Positions 33,664 through 41,779 of a DNA stretch of 64,000 nucleotides are shown one piece after another (within the stretch, counting starts at the first letter, position 1; every line of letters starts with the position of its first letter). The notes beneath the pieces were generated by a model that was not told the DNA's origin, searched no databases, and saw only the letters and a program-made list of their open reading frames with translations. Source of the stretch: Kangiella aquimarina DSM 16071 (GTDB lineage: Bacteria; Pseudomonadota; Gammaproteobacteria; Enterobacterales; Kangiellaceae). Made by a program: the position numbers and the translations under genes. The stretch lies in NCBI RefSeq assembly GCF_000374105.1, contig NZ_KB893650.1:1234862-1298861 (forward strand), given 5' to 3'.

Positions 33664-34374
33664 ATGGAACAGAATAAGCACATAGCATTATTTGTCGATG
33701 CGGATAATGCCTCGAGCAAATACTTCGATTTAATTTTGTCGGATCTTGCCAATCACGGCATGGTCATCATTCGCAAAGCATACGGCAACTGGAAGAACGT
33801 CAATCTCAAAGGCTGGGAAGAGATATTACTGGAGTTTGCTATTCAACCGATTCAGCAATTTGATTTAACCAAAGGTAAGAACGCAACTGATCTGGCAATG
33901 GCCATTGATGTGATGGACGTACTTTATGGCAAGGACATTGATATCTTTTGCTTGGTAACATCCGACTGTGATTTTACTCCATTAGCTACTCGCCTTATTA
34001 ATGAGGGTAAACTGGTGTTTGGTTATGGTGAAACCAAAACCCCTGATGCCTTTCGTAATGCCTGTACGCGCTTTTTAGAACTGGGTGCCAAGCTCGATAA
34101 TACTGATGTTTCTAAATTCTCTCCAAGTAAGCTGAAGCAAGATACCAAACTTATCGAATTGATCAGAAATGCCATTGAAATGACTTCCGATGATGACGGC
34201 TGGGCTTCACTGGGACCGATCGGCTCCTTTATTGCTAACAAATCATCCATTGATATTCGAAACTATGGCTACAAGAAGCTGAGTGATTTGATCAAGGTTA
34301 TCGATCTATTTGAGACCAAATCTTTTGGAACGAATTTAAAAGTAAGAGACAAAAAGCAGAAGAGCGGTAGATAG
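33664..34374 (+). CDS. NYN domain protein with C-terminal OST-HTH/LOTUS domain
   Basis: 236 residues. Residues about 1-145 form a NYN (PIN-like, LabA/DUF88) nuclease domain, with acidic residues in LFVDADNAS, DLAMAIDVMDV and VTSDCDFTPL expected to bind metal. Residues about 160-232 are an OST-HTH/LOTUS fold (GWASLGPIGSFIANKSSID, YGYKKLSDLIKV) that binds RNA in eukaryotes. Such bacterial NYN-LOTUS proteins are likely RNases. Only two bases separate the gene from the glycerophosphodiesterase, so they probably share an operon. Confidence 0.85.
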   Translation: MEQNKHIALFVDADNASSKYFDLILSDLANHGMVIIRKAYGNWKNVNLKGWEEILLEFAIQPIQQFDLTKGKNATDLAMAIDVMDVLYGKDIDIFCLVTSDCDFTPLATRLINEGKLVFGYGETKTPDAFRNACTRFLELGAKLDNTDVSKFSPSKLKQDTKLIELIRNAIEMTSDDDGWASLGPIGSFIANKSSIDIRNYGYKKLSDLIKVIDLFETKSFGTNLKVRDKKQKSGR

Positions 34375-34375
34375 C

Positions 34376-35056
34376 ATGAAAGTCATCGGTCATCGCGGTG
34401 CCATGGGGCTGGCTCCTGAAAACACTCTGTTGTCCTTTCGCAAGGCTTTAGAGCTGGGCGTTGATGGGGTTGAGTTTGATGTGCAAAACATTGATGGCAA
34501 CTTGCTGGTTTTTCATGATGACACGCTAGAGAGAACCACTGATGGGGTAGGCCATATCCATCAGCATTCTGTCGAATACTTACGAACACTGGATGCCGGT
34601 CAAGGTGAGCAGATCCCTTTCTTGCAAGAAGTGATTGCGCTGATTGGCTCTAAGACCATGATCAATATTGAGCTTAAAGGAGTTAGAACAGCGAGTTTGG
34701 TGATGCACCTGGTTAAGTTGCTTGATAAAGACCACTACAACAAAGATAACTTCATTATCTCCTCATATTTATTTTCCGAACTGTTTTTGATTCGCCAACT
34801 CGATCCTGATATTAAGATCGGTGTCATTGCTGACGATCAGCCTGACGTTGCTCTAAGTTTTGCGCGGGATGTGAATGCGTATAGTTTCCATCCCAGTTTA
34901 AGTCTGGTCAGTAAAGAATTAGTGGAACAGGTCCATCAGGAAGGCATGCAGCTTTATGTTCACACCGTTAACGATTCTAAGAATATTGCTAAGGTCAAAG
35001 CGATGGGAGTGGATGGAGTTTTTACCGATTACCCGGATAGGGTTAGGGGAATTTAA
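34376..35056 (+). CDS. glycerophosphodiester phosphodiesterase, cytoplasmic type
   Basis: 226 residues, a compact GDPD family member. GHRGAMGLAPENTLLSF begins the TIM barrel; the metal-binding GHRG, ENT, EFDV and HDDTLERTTDG residues are visible, with a second His-Asp pair in the HDD motif. No signal peptide is present, so it is UgpQ-like and cytoplasmic, cleaving glycerophosphodiesters to glycerol-3-phosphate and an alcohol. The gene begins 1 nt after the NYN gene stop. Confidence 0.93.
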   Translation: MKVIGHRGAMGLAPENTLLSFRKALELGVDGVEFDVQNIDGNLLVFHDDTLERTTDGVGHIHQHSVEYLRTLDAGQGEQIPFLQEVIALIGSKTMINIELKGVRTASLVMHLVKLLDKDHYNKDNFIISSYLFSELFLIRQLDPDIKIGVIADDQPDVALSFARDVNAYSFHPSLSLVSKELVEQVHQEGMQLYVHTVNDSKNIAKVKAMGVDGVFTDYPDRVRGI

Positions 35057-35064
35057 ACGTAACC

Positions 35065-35093
35065 ATAAAAAAGGGCAGCTCATGGCTGCCCTT
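35065..35093 (-). terminator. terminator of bfr (minus), convergent
   Basis: AAGGGCAGC and GCTGCCCTT form a 9-bp stem with loop TCATG; the T-run is on the minus-strand side, so it chiefly ends bfr. It also receives the phosphodiesterase transcript. Confidence 0.85.
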
Positions 35094-35112
35094 CGTCGTA
35101 AATAGCTTCCGA

Positions 35113-35592
35113 CTAATTACCATCCTCGTGCATTTTTTCTGCCAGGTAATTTTGAATACCAATTTTTTCGATGAGTCCAAGCTGAGTTTCCAGCCAGTCA
35201 ACATGTTCTTCTTCACTTTCAAGGATATGGTTAAGAACATCACGGCTGACATAATCACGAACTTCTTCGCAGTATTTAATACCGTCACGCAAATCTGGGA
35301 TCGCTTCAAGTTCAAGCGCAAGATCGCACTCCAGCATTTCTTTGGTATCTTCGCCTATACGTAAGCGGCCTAAATCCTGCAGGTTTGGCAATCCCTCTAA
35401 AAAGAGAATGCGCTCAACCAGCAAATCAGCATGCTTCATTTCATCAATAGACTCTTCATACTCATGATCAGCAAGCTCTTTCAGGCCCCAATCTTTATAC
35501 ATGCGAGCATGCAAAAAGTACTGATTAATTGCTACTAATTCATTACCCAGTACCTTGTTAAGAATTTCAATAACTTTTGCGTCGCCTTTCAT
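35113..35592 (-). CDS. bfr: bacterioferritin
   Basis: 159 residues from the ATG at 35592, giving [12 protein letters not shown], which matches bacterioferritins of E. coli and Pseudomonas closely; a longer frame to 35655 adds unrelated sequence. Ferroxidase ligands lie in [10 protein letters not shown] (Glu18), HEYEES (Glu51 region) and EEEHVDWLE, and Met52 (IDEMKHAD) ligates heme between subunits. It assembles into a 24-mer cytoplasmic iron store. A Fur-like site lies 99-117 nt upstream, and bfd is the next gene upstream of it. Confidence 0.95.
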   Translation of the reverse strand: MKGDAKVIEILNKVLGNELVAINQYFLHARMYKDWGLKELADHEYEESIDEMKHADLLVERILFLEGLPNLQDLGRLRIGEDTKEMLECDLALELEAIPDLRDGIKYCEEVRDYVSRDVLNHILESEEEHVDWLETQLGLIEKIGIQNYLAEKMHEDGN

Positions 35593-35690
35593 TCTTTTAA
35601 TCCAATTGTTAAGTATGTATTTTGAGATTGTACGACTTTGAATTCTTACAAGCAAGTTAACGCATCGCTAACTTATTGAATTTAAATGTA

Positions 35691-35709
35691 AATTAGAATG
35701 ATTGTTAAA
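35691..35709 (-). promoter_or_regulatory. Fur box candidate before bfr
   Basis: AATTAGAATGATTGTTAAA agrees with 14 of 19 positions of the window's Fur-like consensus and closely resembles the bfd site (AATGAGAATGATTGTCAAC). Confidence 0.5.
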
Positions 35710-35787
35710 TGTGATGAGTTCTTGTTTAAGAGTGATTTTCGATCATGTCAAGGAGGCAGTTCGAGTCGGGATTAGCGGGGCAGGCAT

Positions 35788-35814
35788 AAAAAAGCCCCTA
35801 AAAAGCGGCTTTTT
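35788..35814 (-). terminator. rho-independent terminator of bfd (minus)
   Basis: AAAAAGCC and GGCTTTTT pair, with T-runs on both strands. It ends bfd 29 nt past its stop and separates it from bfr. Confidence 0.75.
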
Positions 35815-35842
35815 GTGAATCTACGACTTGGTAATAGTTTTA

Positions 35843-36073
35843 CTACAATGCTTTGCCCAAAGTTGCATCCACAAAGTTTGGAGTGGTTTGTGGATCGAAC
35901 TGGGTAACTTGGCTTTTGTGCTCGCGAAGTATTTGCTTAGCAGTAACTGCACATTTGCCACATTGAGTAGCAACGCCAAGGTCTTTATTCAGGCAACGCA
36001 TACTGGTTGCTCCGTTATAGGCAGCGTCTTTAATTTGCTTATCTGTGATAGCTTTACAAAGGCAAACGTACAT
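35843..36073 (-). CDS. bfd: bacterioferritin-associated ferredoxin
   Basis: 76 residues. MYVCLC supplies the first two cysteines, and later CGKC the other two, together ligating a [2Fe-2S] cluster in the BFD-like fold. In Pseudomonas, Bfd binds bacterioferritin and passes electrons to its heme, releasing stored Fe(II). A strong Fur box candidate upstream would raise its expression under iron starvation, when mobilising stores is useful. A C-terminal extension of about 15 residues beyond the fold is typical of longer members. Confidence 0.92.
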   Translation of the reverse strand: MYVCLCKAITDKQIKDAAYNGATSMRCLNKDLGVATQCGKCAVTAKQILREHKSQVTQFDPQTTPNFVDATLGKAL

Positions 36074-36115
36074 AGAAATAAAGTAAAAAGTGTTCGATGG
36101 TTGAGATTATATCTA

Positions 36116-36134
36116 AATGAGAATGATTGTCAAC
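36116..36134 (-). promoter_or_regulatory. Fur box candidate before bfd
   Basis: AATGAGAATGATTGTCAAC matches 16 of 19 positions of the consensus AATGAGAATGATTCTCATT, 43-61 nt upstream of the bfd start, overlapping the presumed promoter. The rest of 36135-36398, apart from the minus-strand terminator at 36229, has no recognised feature. Confidence 0.65.
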
Positions 36135-36227
36135 TGCTCTTGCATTGGCATTTAGAAAAGATCAGATAGTTATAAAACGATCATCTATAATCTATTGATA
36201 AGTAAACAATTAAAAATTGTAAAAACT

Positions 36228-36255
36228 TAAAAAAAAAAGGCCACACAGGGTGGCC
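36228..36255 (-). terminator. rho-independent terminator of the flavodoxin gene (minus)
   Basis: GGCCAC and GTGGCC with loop ACAGG, followed on the minus strand by a ten-T run. The flavodoxin gene stop is 144 nt upstream in minus orientation, so a long 3' end is implied. Confidence 0.7.
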
Positions 36256-36398
36256 ATCAGGGGGAGTGTTACAAATAACTTCCATGTCACAGACGAGTCT
36301 TTCGACTATCGATTAAACAAACACAGTTGGGGAACTGATGGTTAAAATATATACAATTCACTGTGAAACTGACGTGAAAATGTTTGATTAAAATATAA

Positions 36399-36965
36399 CT
36401 AATTGAATTTCCTAGCTATTTCAGCAACACGGACACCTAGAAGGCGCGCTGTTTCCCGATCACTTTGTGGTGGTACCACGTCAGAGCCTTGGTCAGCGTT
36501 GCTTTGTGCCATAGCACCAAGGTAACTACCTACACGATTAAGGTCATCAGGTGAGCCTGTTGAGCTATTATTACCCGGTAAAATACCAAGACTAACCCAT
36601 AGCATGCTTTGTTGAGCAGCAAAGATAGATAGTTGCTGAAGGGTGTTCAACTTATCACCACTCATGGAAGCTGAGTTGGTAAAACCTGCCGCCAGTTTAT
36701 CTTTCCAGCCTTGTTCTGCCCAAACCTTAGATGATTTATCCATAAAAGCCTTAAAGTCTGCACTAACGCTACCCATATAGGTTGGACTGCCAAAAATAAT
36801 GGCATCAGCTTTAGCTAGGTCATCCCAGTGTTTATCGACATCTGATACCGGTACTAATAAAGCTTCAGCGCCACCATCTTTAGCACCCTGAAGGACTTGT
36901 TCTGCAAGAACCTGGGTGTGGCCATAACCACTGTGATAAACAACTGCTACCAATTTATTACTCAT
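36399..36965 (-). CDS. flavodoxin/WrbA-like NAD(P)H-quinone reductase family protein
   Basis: 188 residues. The FMN phosphate loop SGYGHTQ near residue 12 and GSPTYMGSVSADFKAFMDKSS are the two family-defining FMN contact regions. Relatives reduce quinones by two electrons, avoiding semiquinone formation, in the cytoplasm. The sequence is WrbA-like in the second motif but shorter than typical WrbA (198). The LysR gene reads divergently from a shared 89-nt region, so it may regulate this gene, as for many quinone-responsive pairs. Confidence 0.85.
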   Translation of the reverse strand: MSNKLVAVVYHSGYGHTQVLAEQVLQGAKDGGAEALLVPVSDVDKHWDDLAKADAIIFGSPTYMGSVSADFKAFMDKSSKVWAEQGWKDKLAAGFTNSASMSGDKLNTLQQLSIFAAQQSMLWVSLGILPGNNSSTGSPDDLNRVGSYLGAMAQSNADQGSDVVPPQSDRETARLLGVRVAEIARKFN

Positions 36966-37054
36966 TGAAGACTCCTAATCGAAACAATTAACTTGATGAC
37001 GCTACTCTAACGGGTTTATAGTTATGCTTGAAATGCATTAAAGAGATATTGAGT

Positions 37055-38014
37055 ATGCAAACCGAGAATATTCGTTCTATGGATATGAATTTGCTGGTGC
37101 TACTGGACGTGCTATTGGAAGAAAAGCACATTTCAAATGCTGCTGATCGACTGCATATGAGCCAGCCGGCTGTCAGCCGCTCACTACAAAGACTGCGAGA
37201 AATGCTGGCGGACCCTTTATTGGTCCGTGTTGGTAATGGCTACCAGTTAACCGATAAAGCTGCAGAGCTACAGCCCAAGCTTAAGAGCTGGCTGGCTGAT
37301 TTCATGTGCATGATTCAGCCGGAAAAATTCGAACCGACTAATGCCAAAGGTGAGATCAGCATCATGTCCATGGATTTGGAGATGAGCCTGTTTATGCCAA
37401 ATCTATGGCAGGACCTACAGGCGCAGGCACCCAATGTTGCATTACGTTCCTTCAATATCCGGCCCGACGGCATTTCCCTGTTAGAGCAGGGCGATATTGA
37501 CTTTTTAGTTAGTGAAGAAGATAAATCATTGGAGAGCACTAAGTATCATAATTTCCACCTGATTCAGCATGACTTTGTACTTGTTATGTCAAAAAGTCAT
37601 CATTTGGCCAAACAGAAAACCATCGGATTGGAAGAGTATTTACAACAACGGCATGGCCTAGTGACCGTTACCGGTAAAGGCAAGCCATTCATTGACCGTA
37701 CTTTGGAAAAGCAGGGATATTCGAGAAAAATCGCACTCTATGTACCAACATTCCACCTGGCACTCGATATTTGTAGCCGCACTGATTTGATGTTTTCCAT
37801 GCCACGACTGGTGGCTGAAAAAGAAGGTGATCGTTATGGCGTTGTCATGAAAGAAATGCCCTTGAAACTGCCGAAACTGGACATATATCTTTATTGGCAT
37901 GAACGACAACACCAAACGGCGCTGCATAAGTGGTTCAGAACCCTGATGCGAGAAAGTTTTGAGCAAACCCGTAAGGGAATCAGCGCCCACTCAGTGGTAT
38001 CCCCCAGTCGCTGA
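37055..38014 (+). CDS. LysR-type transcriptional regulator
   Basis: 319 residues from the ATG at 37055. The N-terminal winged helix-turn-helix reads LLEEKHISNAADRLHMSQPAVSRSLQRLREML, the classic LysR family recognition helix. The C-terminal part (about residues 90-310) is the effector-binding domain. It is divergent from the flavodoxin-like gene; LysR regulators usually control their divergent neighbour, so this quinone-reductase gene is the likely target. The coinducer is unknown. Confidence 0.9.
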   Translation: MQTENIRSMDMNLLVLLDVLLEEKHISNAADRLHMSQPAVSRSLQRLREMLADPLLVRVGNGYQLTDKAAELQPKLKSWLADFMCMIQPEKFEPTNAKGEISIMSMDLEMSLFMPNLWQDLQAQAPNVALRSFNIRPDGISLLEQGDIDFLVSEEDKSLESTKYHNFHLIQHDFVLVMSKSHHLAKQKTIGLEEYLQQRHGLVTVTGKGKPFIDRTLEKQGYSRKIALYVPTFHLALDICSRTDLMFSMPRLVAEKEGDRYGVVMKEMPLKLPKLDIYLYWHERQHQTALHKWFRTLMRESFEQTRKGISAHSVVSPSR

Positions 38015-38100
38015 GTTAAGTGTTGTCGTTCAAGTTTTTTTATAGCATTAAAAAAGACTTTAATCTTTTGTGAAAGGTCTTAAGAATTAATCGTATATCA

Positions 38101-38113
38101 GCGTATAATACGC
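38101..38113 (+). promoter_or_regulatory. palindrome over the -10 region of the peroxiredoxin gene
   Basis: GCGTAT-A-ATACGC is a perfect 13-nt inverted repeat containing TATAAT, 39 nt before the peroxiredoxin start. It may simply be a strong -10, or an operator overlapping it. A second hairpin (AAGAC.../GTCTT) lies upstream near 38054-38081. Confidence 0.45.
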
Positions 38114-38151
38114 ACACCTAAAATTGAATAAACACACTCTTGGAGGAAATA

Positions 38152-38757
38152 ATGGGAGTATTAGTAGGCCGTAAGGCACCAGACTTCACAGCAGCAGCAG
38201 TATTAGGCAATGGCGAAATCGTAGAAGACTTCAACTTCGCAGAAGCCACCAAAGGTAAGCCAACCGTAGTATTTTTCTATCCTCTAGACTTCACTTTCGT
38301 ATGTCCATCAGAGCTAATCGCATTTGACCATCGTTTAGACGAGTTCAAAAAGCGTGGCGTAGAAGTGATTGGTGTTTCAATCGACTCTCACTTCACACAC
38401 AACGCATGGCGTAACACAGACATCAAAAACGGTGGTATCGGCCAAGTAGGTTACACACTAGTAGCTGATGTTAAGCACGAAATCTGCCAAGCATTCGACG
38501 TAGAGCATCCAGAAGCAGGCGTTGCATTCCGTGGTTCATTCCTAATCGATAAAGACGGTGTTGTGCGTCATCAGGTAGTCAATGATCTTCCTCTAGGCCG
38601 TAACGTTGACGAAATGATTCGTATGGTTGACGCACTTCAGTTCCACGAAGAGCACGGCGAAGTTTGTCCAGCAGGTTGGAACAAAGGTGATAAAGGTATG
38701 GATGCGACTCCTGAAGGTGTGGCGAAGTACTTGTCCGAGTCAGCTGACAAACTATAA
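38152..38757 (+). CDS. typical 2-Cys peroxiredoxin
   Basis: 201 residues from the ATG at 38152 (GGAGG 5 nt upstream). Peroxidatic Cys51 lies in FTFVCPSE and resolving Cys172 in GEVCPAGW, the two-site arrangement of typical 2-Cys peroxiredoxins (AhpC/Prx1 group). GGIG at 94-97 and the AKYL C-terminal segment resemble the overoxidation-sensitive type. It reduces hydrogen peroxide and organic peroxides, with thioredoxin or AhpF regenerating the dithiol. The coding sequence uses few rare codons, consistent with high expression. It ends just before the possible mobile element. Confidence 0.95.
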   Translation: MGVLVGRKAPDFTAAAVLGNGEIVEDFNFAEATKGKPTVVFFYPLDFTFVCPSELIAFDHRLDEFKKRGVEVIGVSIDSHFTHNAWRNTDIKNGGIGQVGYTLVADVKHEICQAFDVEHPEAGVAFRGSFLIDKDGVVRHQVVNDLPLGRNVDEMIRMVDALQFHEEHGEVCPAGWNKGDKGMDATPEGVAKYLSESADKL

Positions 38758-38764
38758 TTGCTTG

Positions 38765-38877
38765 TTAAATTGCCCAACTTCTTTGTTGGTTAATCATTTT
38801 TAATGCTCAATGACCCTATTAGGTCACCTCCGCTGAAAAATGATTAACCGCCTCGAATTTGGACAATTTTCCTGCGC
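38765..38877. mobile_element. possible MITE-like palindromic element with 9-bp flanking repeats
   Basis: A 113-bp imperfect palindrome. Inner arms GGTTAATCATTTTT (38788-38801) and AAAAATGATTAACC (38837-38850) are perfect; outer arms AAATTGCCCAA and TTGGACAATTTT are near-matches; a small TGACC/GGTCA hairpin lies in the centre. The element is bracketed by AATTGCTTG at 38756-38764 and 38878-38886, as expected for a target-site duplication, and separates the peroxiredoxin stop from its terminator. The outer ends are not symmetrical, so a non-mobile RNA structure or REP-like unit is the alternative. Confidence 0.45.
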
Positions 38878-38891
38878 AATTGCTTGAAAGA

Positions 38892-38920
38892 AAGCCTGGC
38901 ATTTTGTCAGGCTTTTTTTT
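38892..38920 (+). terminator. rho-independent terminator after the peroxiredoxin region
   Basis: AAGCCTG, 9-nt loop, CAGGCTTTTTTTT. It probably served the peroxiredoxin gene before the intervening element. 38921-39073 contains nothing recognisable. Confidence 0.9.
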
Positions 38921-39073
38921 GCTCGCTTATCTATTTGGTAAGCTCCGCTCTTGAAATAACTTCTGCCTTGAACTCAAAAAATCTATCGGCGTTAAAAATT
39001 GAAACCTCACAGTTCGATTGGGCTGTGAGGATTTTATATCCCATGACCTTAGATGTTACGTCATTGGAGCGGG

Positions 39074-40159
39074 TTAAAAACAAACAAGACTATTATTTTC
39101 CTCTCTTTTAACGACTTTTTGTTCATGAGAATTATACTTTTGATCACTATCTAGAGTTTTAACAATATCCCATGAACCATTTTTATTTTTCTCAAATAAG
39201 TATGTAACATAATTGCAGGAACCTTCTGCGTATGTATCAAGTGTTCTTTCTTTTTCAAATTTCACATATGAAATCTCACACCAGCCAGGTTGACCTTTCG
39301 CTTGCCCGCCTCCACATGGGATCGTAGATGGCTCCGAAATAAGTCTATAACCGCCTAGTTTTTTATAGATTGTATCTTGAAAGGTTTTAGCTGCGATAGG
39401 AGAAAAAATGAACGGAGGGTAATCTCTAAAAATAGGCTCTATCGCATTTGCTAGAAAAATTTCATCTTTTGTTATACTTTTTTTAATCTCCCAAACGTTG
39501 TTTTCTTTTACTAGTAGTAGCTTGGCAATTTGCAGTTCATCATTTTTATCGTTATACAGATAAGAGCAGGAGGCATAAGCACCACCATATCTACAGGTAT
39601 CTGGATAGTCGGCAATTTTTTTGGTACTTTTATTTTTCTTAATCCAGTCTCTTACTATCCAGTCAATTGTATCAAATGAGCTTACACTTCTATCTATAAC
39701 GCCATTATTAGATTCTATTGCTGCTGTGTAAGCTGTAAAGCTTCCTTTAAATTCTATATCTGTAGGGTCTTCTGCTGAACCTTCTATTATGATAGGGATT
39801 TTATAATCTATCTCTTCGCCGAAAGTAATTTTAAACTTCGTTTGCTTTAGCCAAACTGTGTTTATGTTACGCTCGGGATCGTGGATATTAAGAGCTAATG
39901 GTGGTGTGCTGCTATTTTCATTCGGAAACTGAATGGTTGTATTACGATAGTTGTCACTTAACCTGAATTCAATTTTATACTCTGAATCCATAGCAGGCTC
40001 AATTCCTTCTCCCTTAAATAAAGTTAGCATATTGTTTTTGTAATGGCCCTTAAATCCTGATATCTCCAGACCATCTACTTTAACCGTGAGAGGCATTTCT
40101 TCTGGTTGTTTTGAGCAAGATAAAATGAATAGAAGCAATAAGAATGGTGAGTACTTCAA
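39074..40159 (-). CDS. predicted lipoprotein of unknown function
   Basis: 361 residues with a lipobox (LFILSC, Cys15), so membrane anchored after cleavage. Composition is rich in Lys, Asn, Ile and polar residues, with several paired cysteines near the middle and end (CRYGGAYASCSYLY, PCGGGQAKGQPGWCEISY). I do not recognise the domain. It is followed 11 nt upstream by another lipoprotein gene on the same strand, suggesting an envelope pair. The AT-rich coding sequence differs a little from neighbours, but not enough to infer transfer. Confidence 0.78.
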   Translation of the reverse strand: MKYSPFLLLLFILSCSKQPEEMPLTVKVDGLEISGFKGHYKNNMLTLFKGEGIEPAMDSEYKIEFRLSDNYRNTTIQFPNENSSTPPLALNIHDPERNINTVWLKQTKFKITFGEEIDYKIPIIIEGSAEDPTDIEFKGSFTAYTAAIESNNGVIDRSVSSFDTIDWIVRDWIKKNKSTKKIADYPDTCRYGGAYASCSYLYNDKNDELQIAKLLLVKENNVWEIKKSITKDEIFLANAIEPIFRDYPPFIFSPIAAKTFQDTIYKKLGGYRLISEPSTIPCGGGQAKGQPGWCEISYVKFEKERTLDTYAEGSCNYVTYLFEKNKNGSWDIVKTLDSDQKYNSHEQKVVKREENNSLVCF

Positions 40160-40170
40160 AATGGTTCTCC

Positions 40171-40605
40171 CTAGTTTTTATTATTACAGGTTTCTTTATG
40201 AATAATACTCAGTAATATTTCTGGCCGTATGGTTTCTAAGTCTTCTTTATTCATTAGAGTTTCACCTATTATTTCTACCAGCAGCTTTTGTCCGTTTGCT
40301 TTGGTTAATGGGCTATAGCTCGAATGAAGTAAGCTTGCATCTTTATTGATATCAATGATGTATGTCTTTCCTGTTTTGCAGTCTTCAAATGTTCCCTGCC
40401 CATTGGTTTCCGAATAAAGTCCAATTTTGTGTTCGCCATTGCTGTGTGTTTCGAAAACCTGTTCGTCAAGGTAAGGTTCCAGGGTGGCGATATCTTCATC
40501 GGTATTGTTGCTCTCAGGCTTGGAGGCTGTGCTCTGCGATGAGTCGTCATTGCAGGCGCTTACTAATATAAATAGCAAGAAAGTAATTGAAAGTTTAAGT
40601 TTCAT
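40171..40605 (-). CDS. small lipoprotein
   Basis: 144 residues, signal peptide with lipobox VSAC (Cys18), then an acidic Ser/Asn-rich linker and a compact C-terminal domain with EDCKTGKTYIIDI and KLLVEIIGETL. This layout recalls the C-terminal OB-like domain of NlpE-type copper-responsive lipoproteins, but the similarity is weak and the N-terminal NlpE cysteines are absent. It lies 11 nt upstream of the larger lipoprotein gene (same strand) and 29 nt downstream of the asparaginase-family gene, so the three may be one transcript. Confidence 0.72.
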   Translation of the reverse strand: MKLKLSITFLLFILVSACNDDSSQSTASKPESNNTDEDIATLEPYLDEQVFETHSNGEHKIGLYSETNGQGTFEDCKTGKTYIIDINKDASLLHSSYSPLTKANGQKLLVEIIGETLMNKEDLETIRPEILLSIIHKETCNNKN

Positions 40606-40634
40606 AACGACTCCTTTTAGCGCCTGCTTGGTGT

Positions 40635-41657
40635 TTATTGTTCCTGATAGATTTCTATACTGATGTTGCCGTCAACATCAATAGACCCTCGGTACATTCC
40701 CGGGGTGTTAAAGCTCATCATGATGTTACCGTCTTTGTCTAAACCAATCACACCACCATCACCACCCATGGCTTTTAGTTTCTCCTGAATGACAATATCC
40801 GCTGCTTCTTGAATGCTTTCACCTTTGTATTCAACCAGAGCGCAAATGTCATAGGCCACTGCTGCTCGAATAAAATATTCGCCATGACCGGTTGCTGAAA
40901 TACCGCAATATTGATTGGCATAGGTTCCAGCACCAATGATCGGTGAGTCACCAATTCGCCCATAACGCTTATTGGTCATGCCACCAGTTGAAGTGCCTGC
41001 GGTAATAACGCCATTCATATCGAGCGCTACTGCACCGACGGTACCAAACTTAGAGTTTTTGGCTTCATCTTCAGACAATTGCATTTTGTCTGGGCTTTCC
41101 TTGAGAATTTTCTGTAATTGATCCCAGCGGTTCTGCGTAAAAAAGTATTTAGGGTCAACCATTTCAAAGCCTTGCTCTTTGGCAAACTCTTCTGCACCTT
41201 CGCGGGCCATCAGCACATGCTTGGAATCGGTACGAACTTTATCAGCTAACAGAATGGGGTTCTTGATATGGCTAACGCCTGCGACTGCGCCAGCTGAGCG
41301 ATCGCTGCTGACCATGATGGAGGCATCCAACTCATTTTTGCCTTCATGAGTAAACACCGCGCCTTTACCAGCATTAAAGAGAGGCGAGTCTTCCATAGTC
41401 ACGATGGTCGCTTTTACTGCTTCTGTGCTTGAACCGCCTTCTTGAAGAATCTGGTGACCGGTCTTGAGAGCATGAGTTAGGGCTTCAATATAAGCCTGCT
41501 CAATTTCTGGGGTCATTTTAGACTTGAGGATGGTACCAGCACCGCCATGAATGACGATGGCTGTTTTGGACTTTGTATTGTCCGAGTTGTCCATGGCATT
41601 AATTCCAGATGCTAATCCAGCGATTAGAAAAAGTGCGGTAAGCGTTTGTTTTATCAT
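40635..41657 (-). CDS. exported isoaspartyl peptidase/L-asparaginase family protein
   Basis: 340 residues. A signal peptide (residues 1-21) indicates periplasmic location. The N-terminal nucleophile is Thr206, in GTVGAVALD, exposed after autocleavage, and GTSTGGMTNKRYGRIGDSPIIGAGTYA forms the substrate pocket, as in plant-type asparaginases. Members cleave beta-aspartyl dipeptides or asparagine. E. coli IaaA is cytoplasmic-periplasmic; here export is explicit. Downstream lipoproteins may be co-transcribed. Confidence 0.9.
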   Translation of the reverse strand: MIKQTLTALFLIAGLASGINAMDNSDNTKSKTAIVIHGGAGTILKSKMTPEIEQAYIEALTHALKTGHQILQEGGSSTEAVKATIVTMEDSPLFNAGKGAVFTHEGKNELDASIMVSSDRSAGAVAGVSHIKNPILLADKVRTDSKHVLMAREGAEEFAKEQGFEMVDPKYFFTQNRWDQLQKILKESPDKMQLSEDEAKNSKFGTVGAVALDMNGVITAGTSTGGMTNKRYGRIGDSPIIGAGTYANQYCGISATGHGEYFIRAAVAYDICALVEYKGESIQEAADIVIQEKLKAMGGDGGVIGLDKDGNIMMSFNTPGMYRGSIDVDGNISIEIYQEQ

Positions 41658-41779
41658 CGTAAATTAAAACCTGTTGTTGAAAAAGTAATCTCCTTAGCAT
41701 AAGTCGATTTTTAATCGAATGCACCCCAAGCTGTGAACTTTTTAATAAAAAAAAAGAAATAGCTGTTGCTATAAAAGCA

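Noticed and set aside
35828-36169. 113-codon plus-strand frame opposite bfd
   Set aside because: It is the complement of bfd, whose ferredoxin cysteines are clear; the plus-strand frame has no family resemblance.
38884-39111. 75-codon plus-strand open frame after the peroxiredoxin gene
   Set aside because: It begins inside the terminator, has no ribosome binding site and no recognisable family.
39074-40605. Recently transferred AT-rich island
   Set aside because: The two lipoprotein genes are more AT-rich than neighbours, but there are no tRNA, integrase or insertion-sequence marks, so transfer is not supported.
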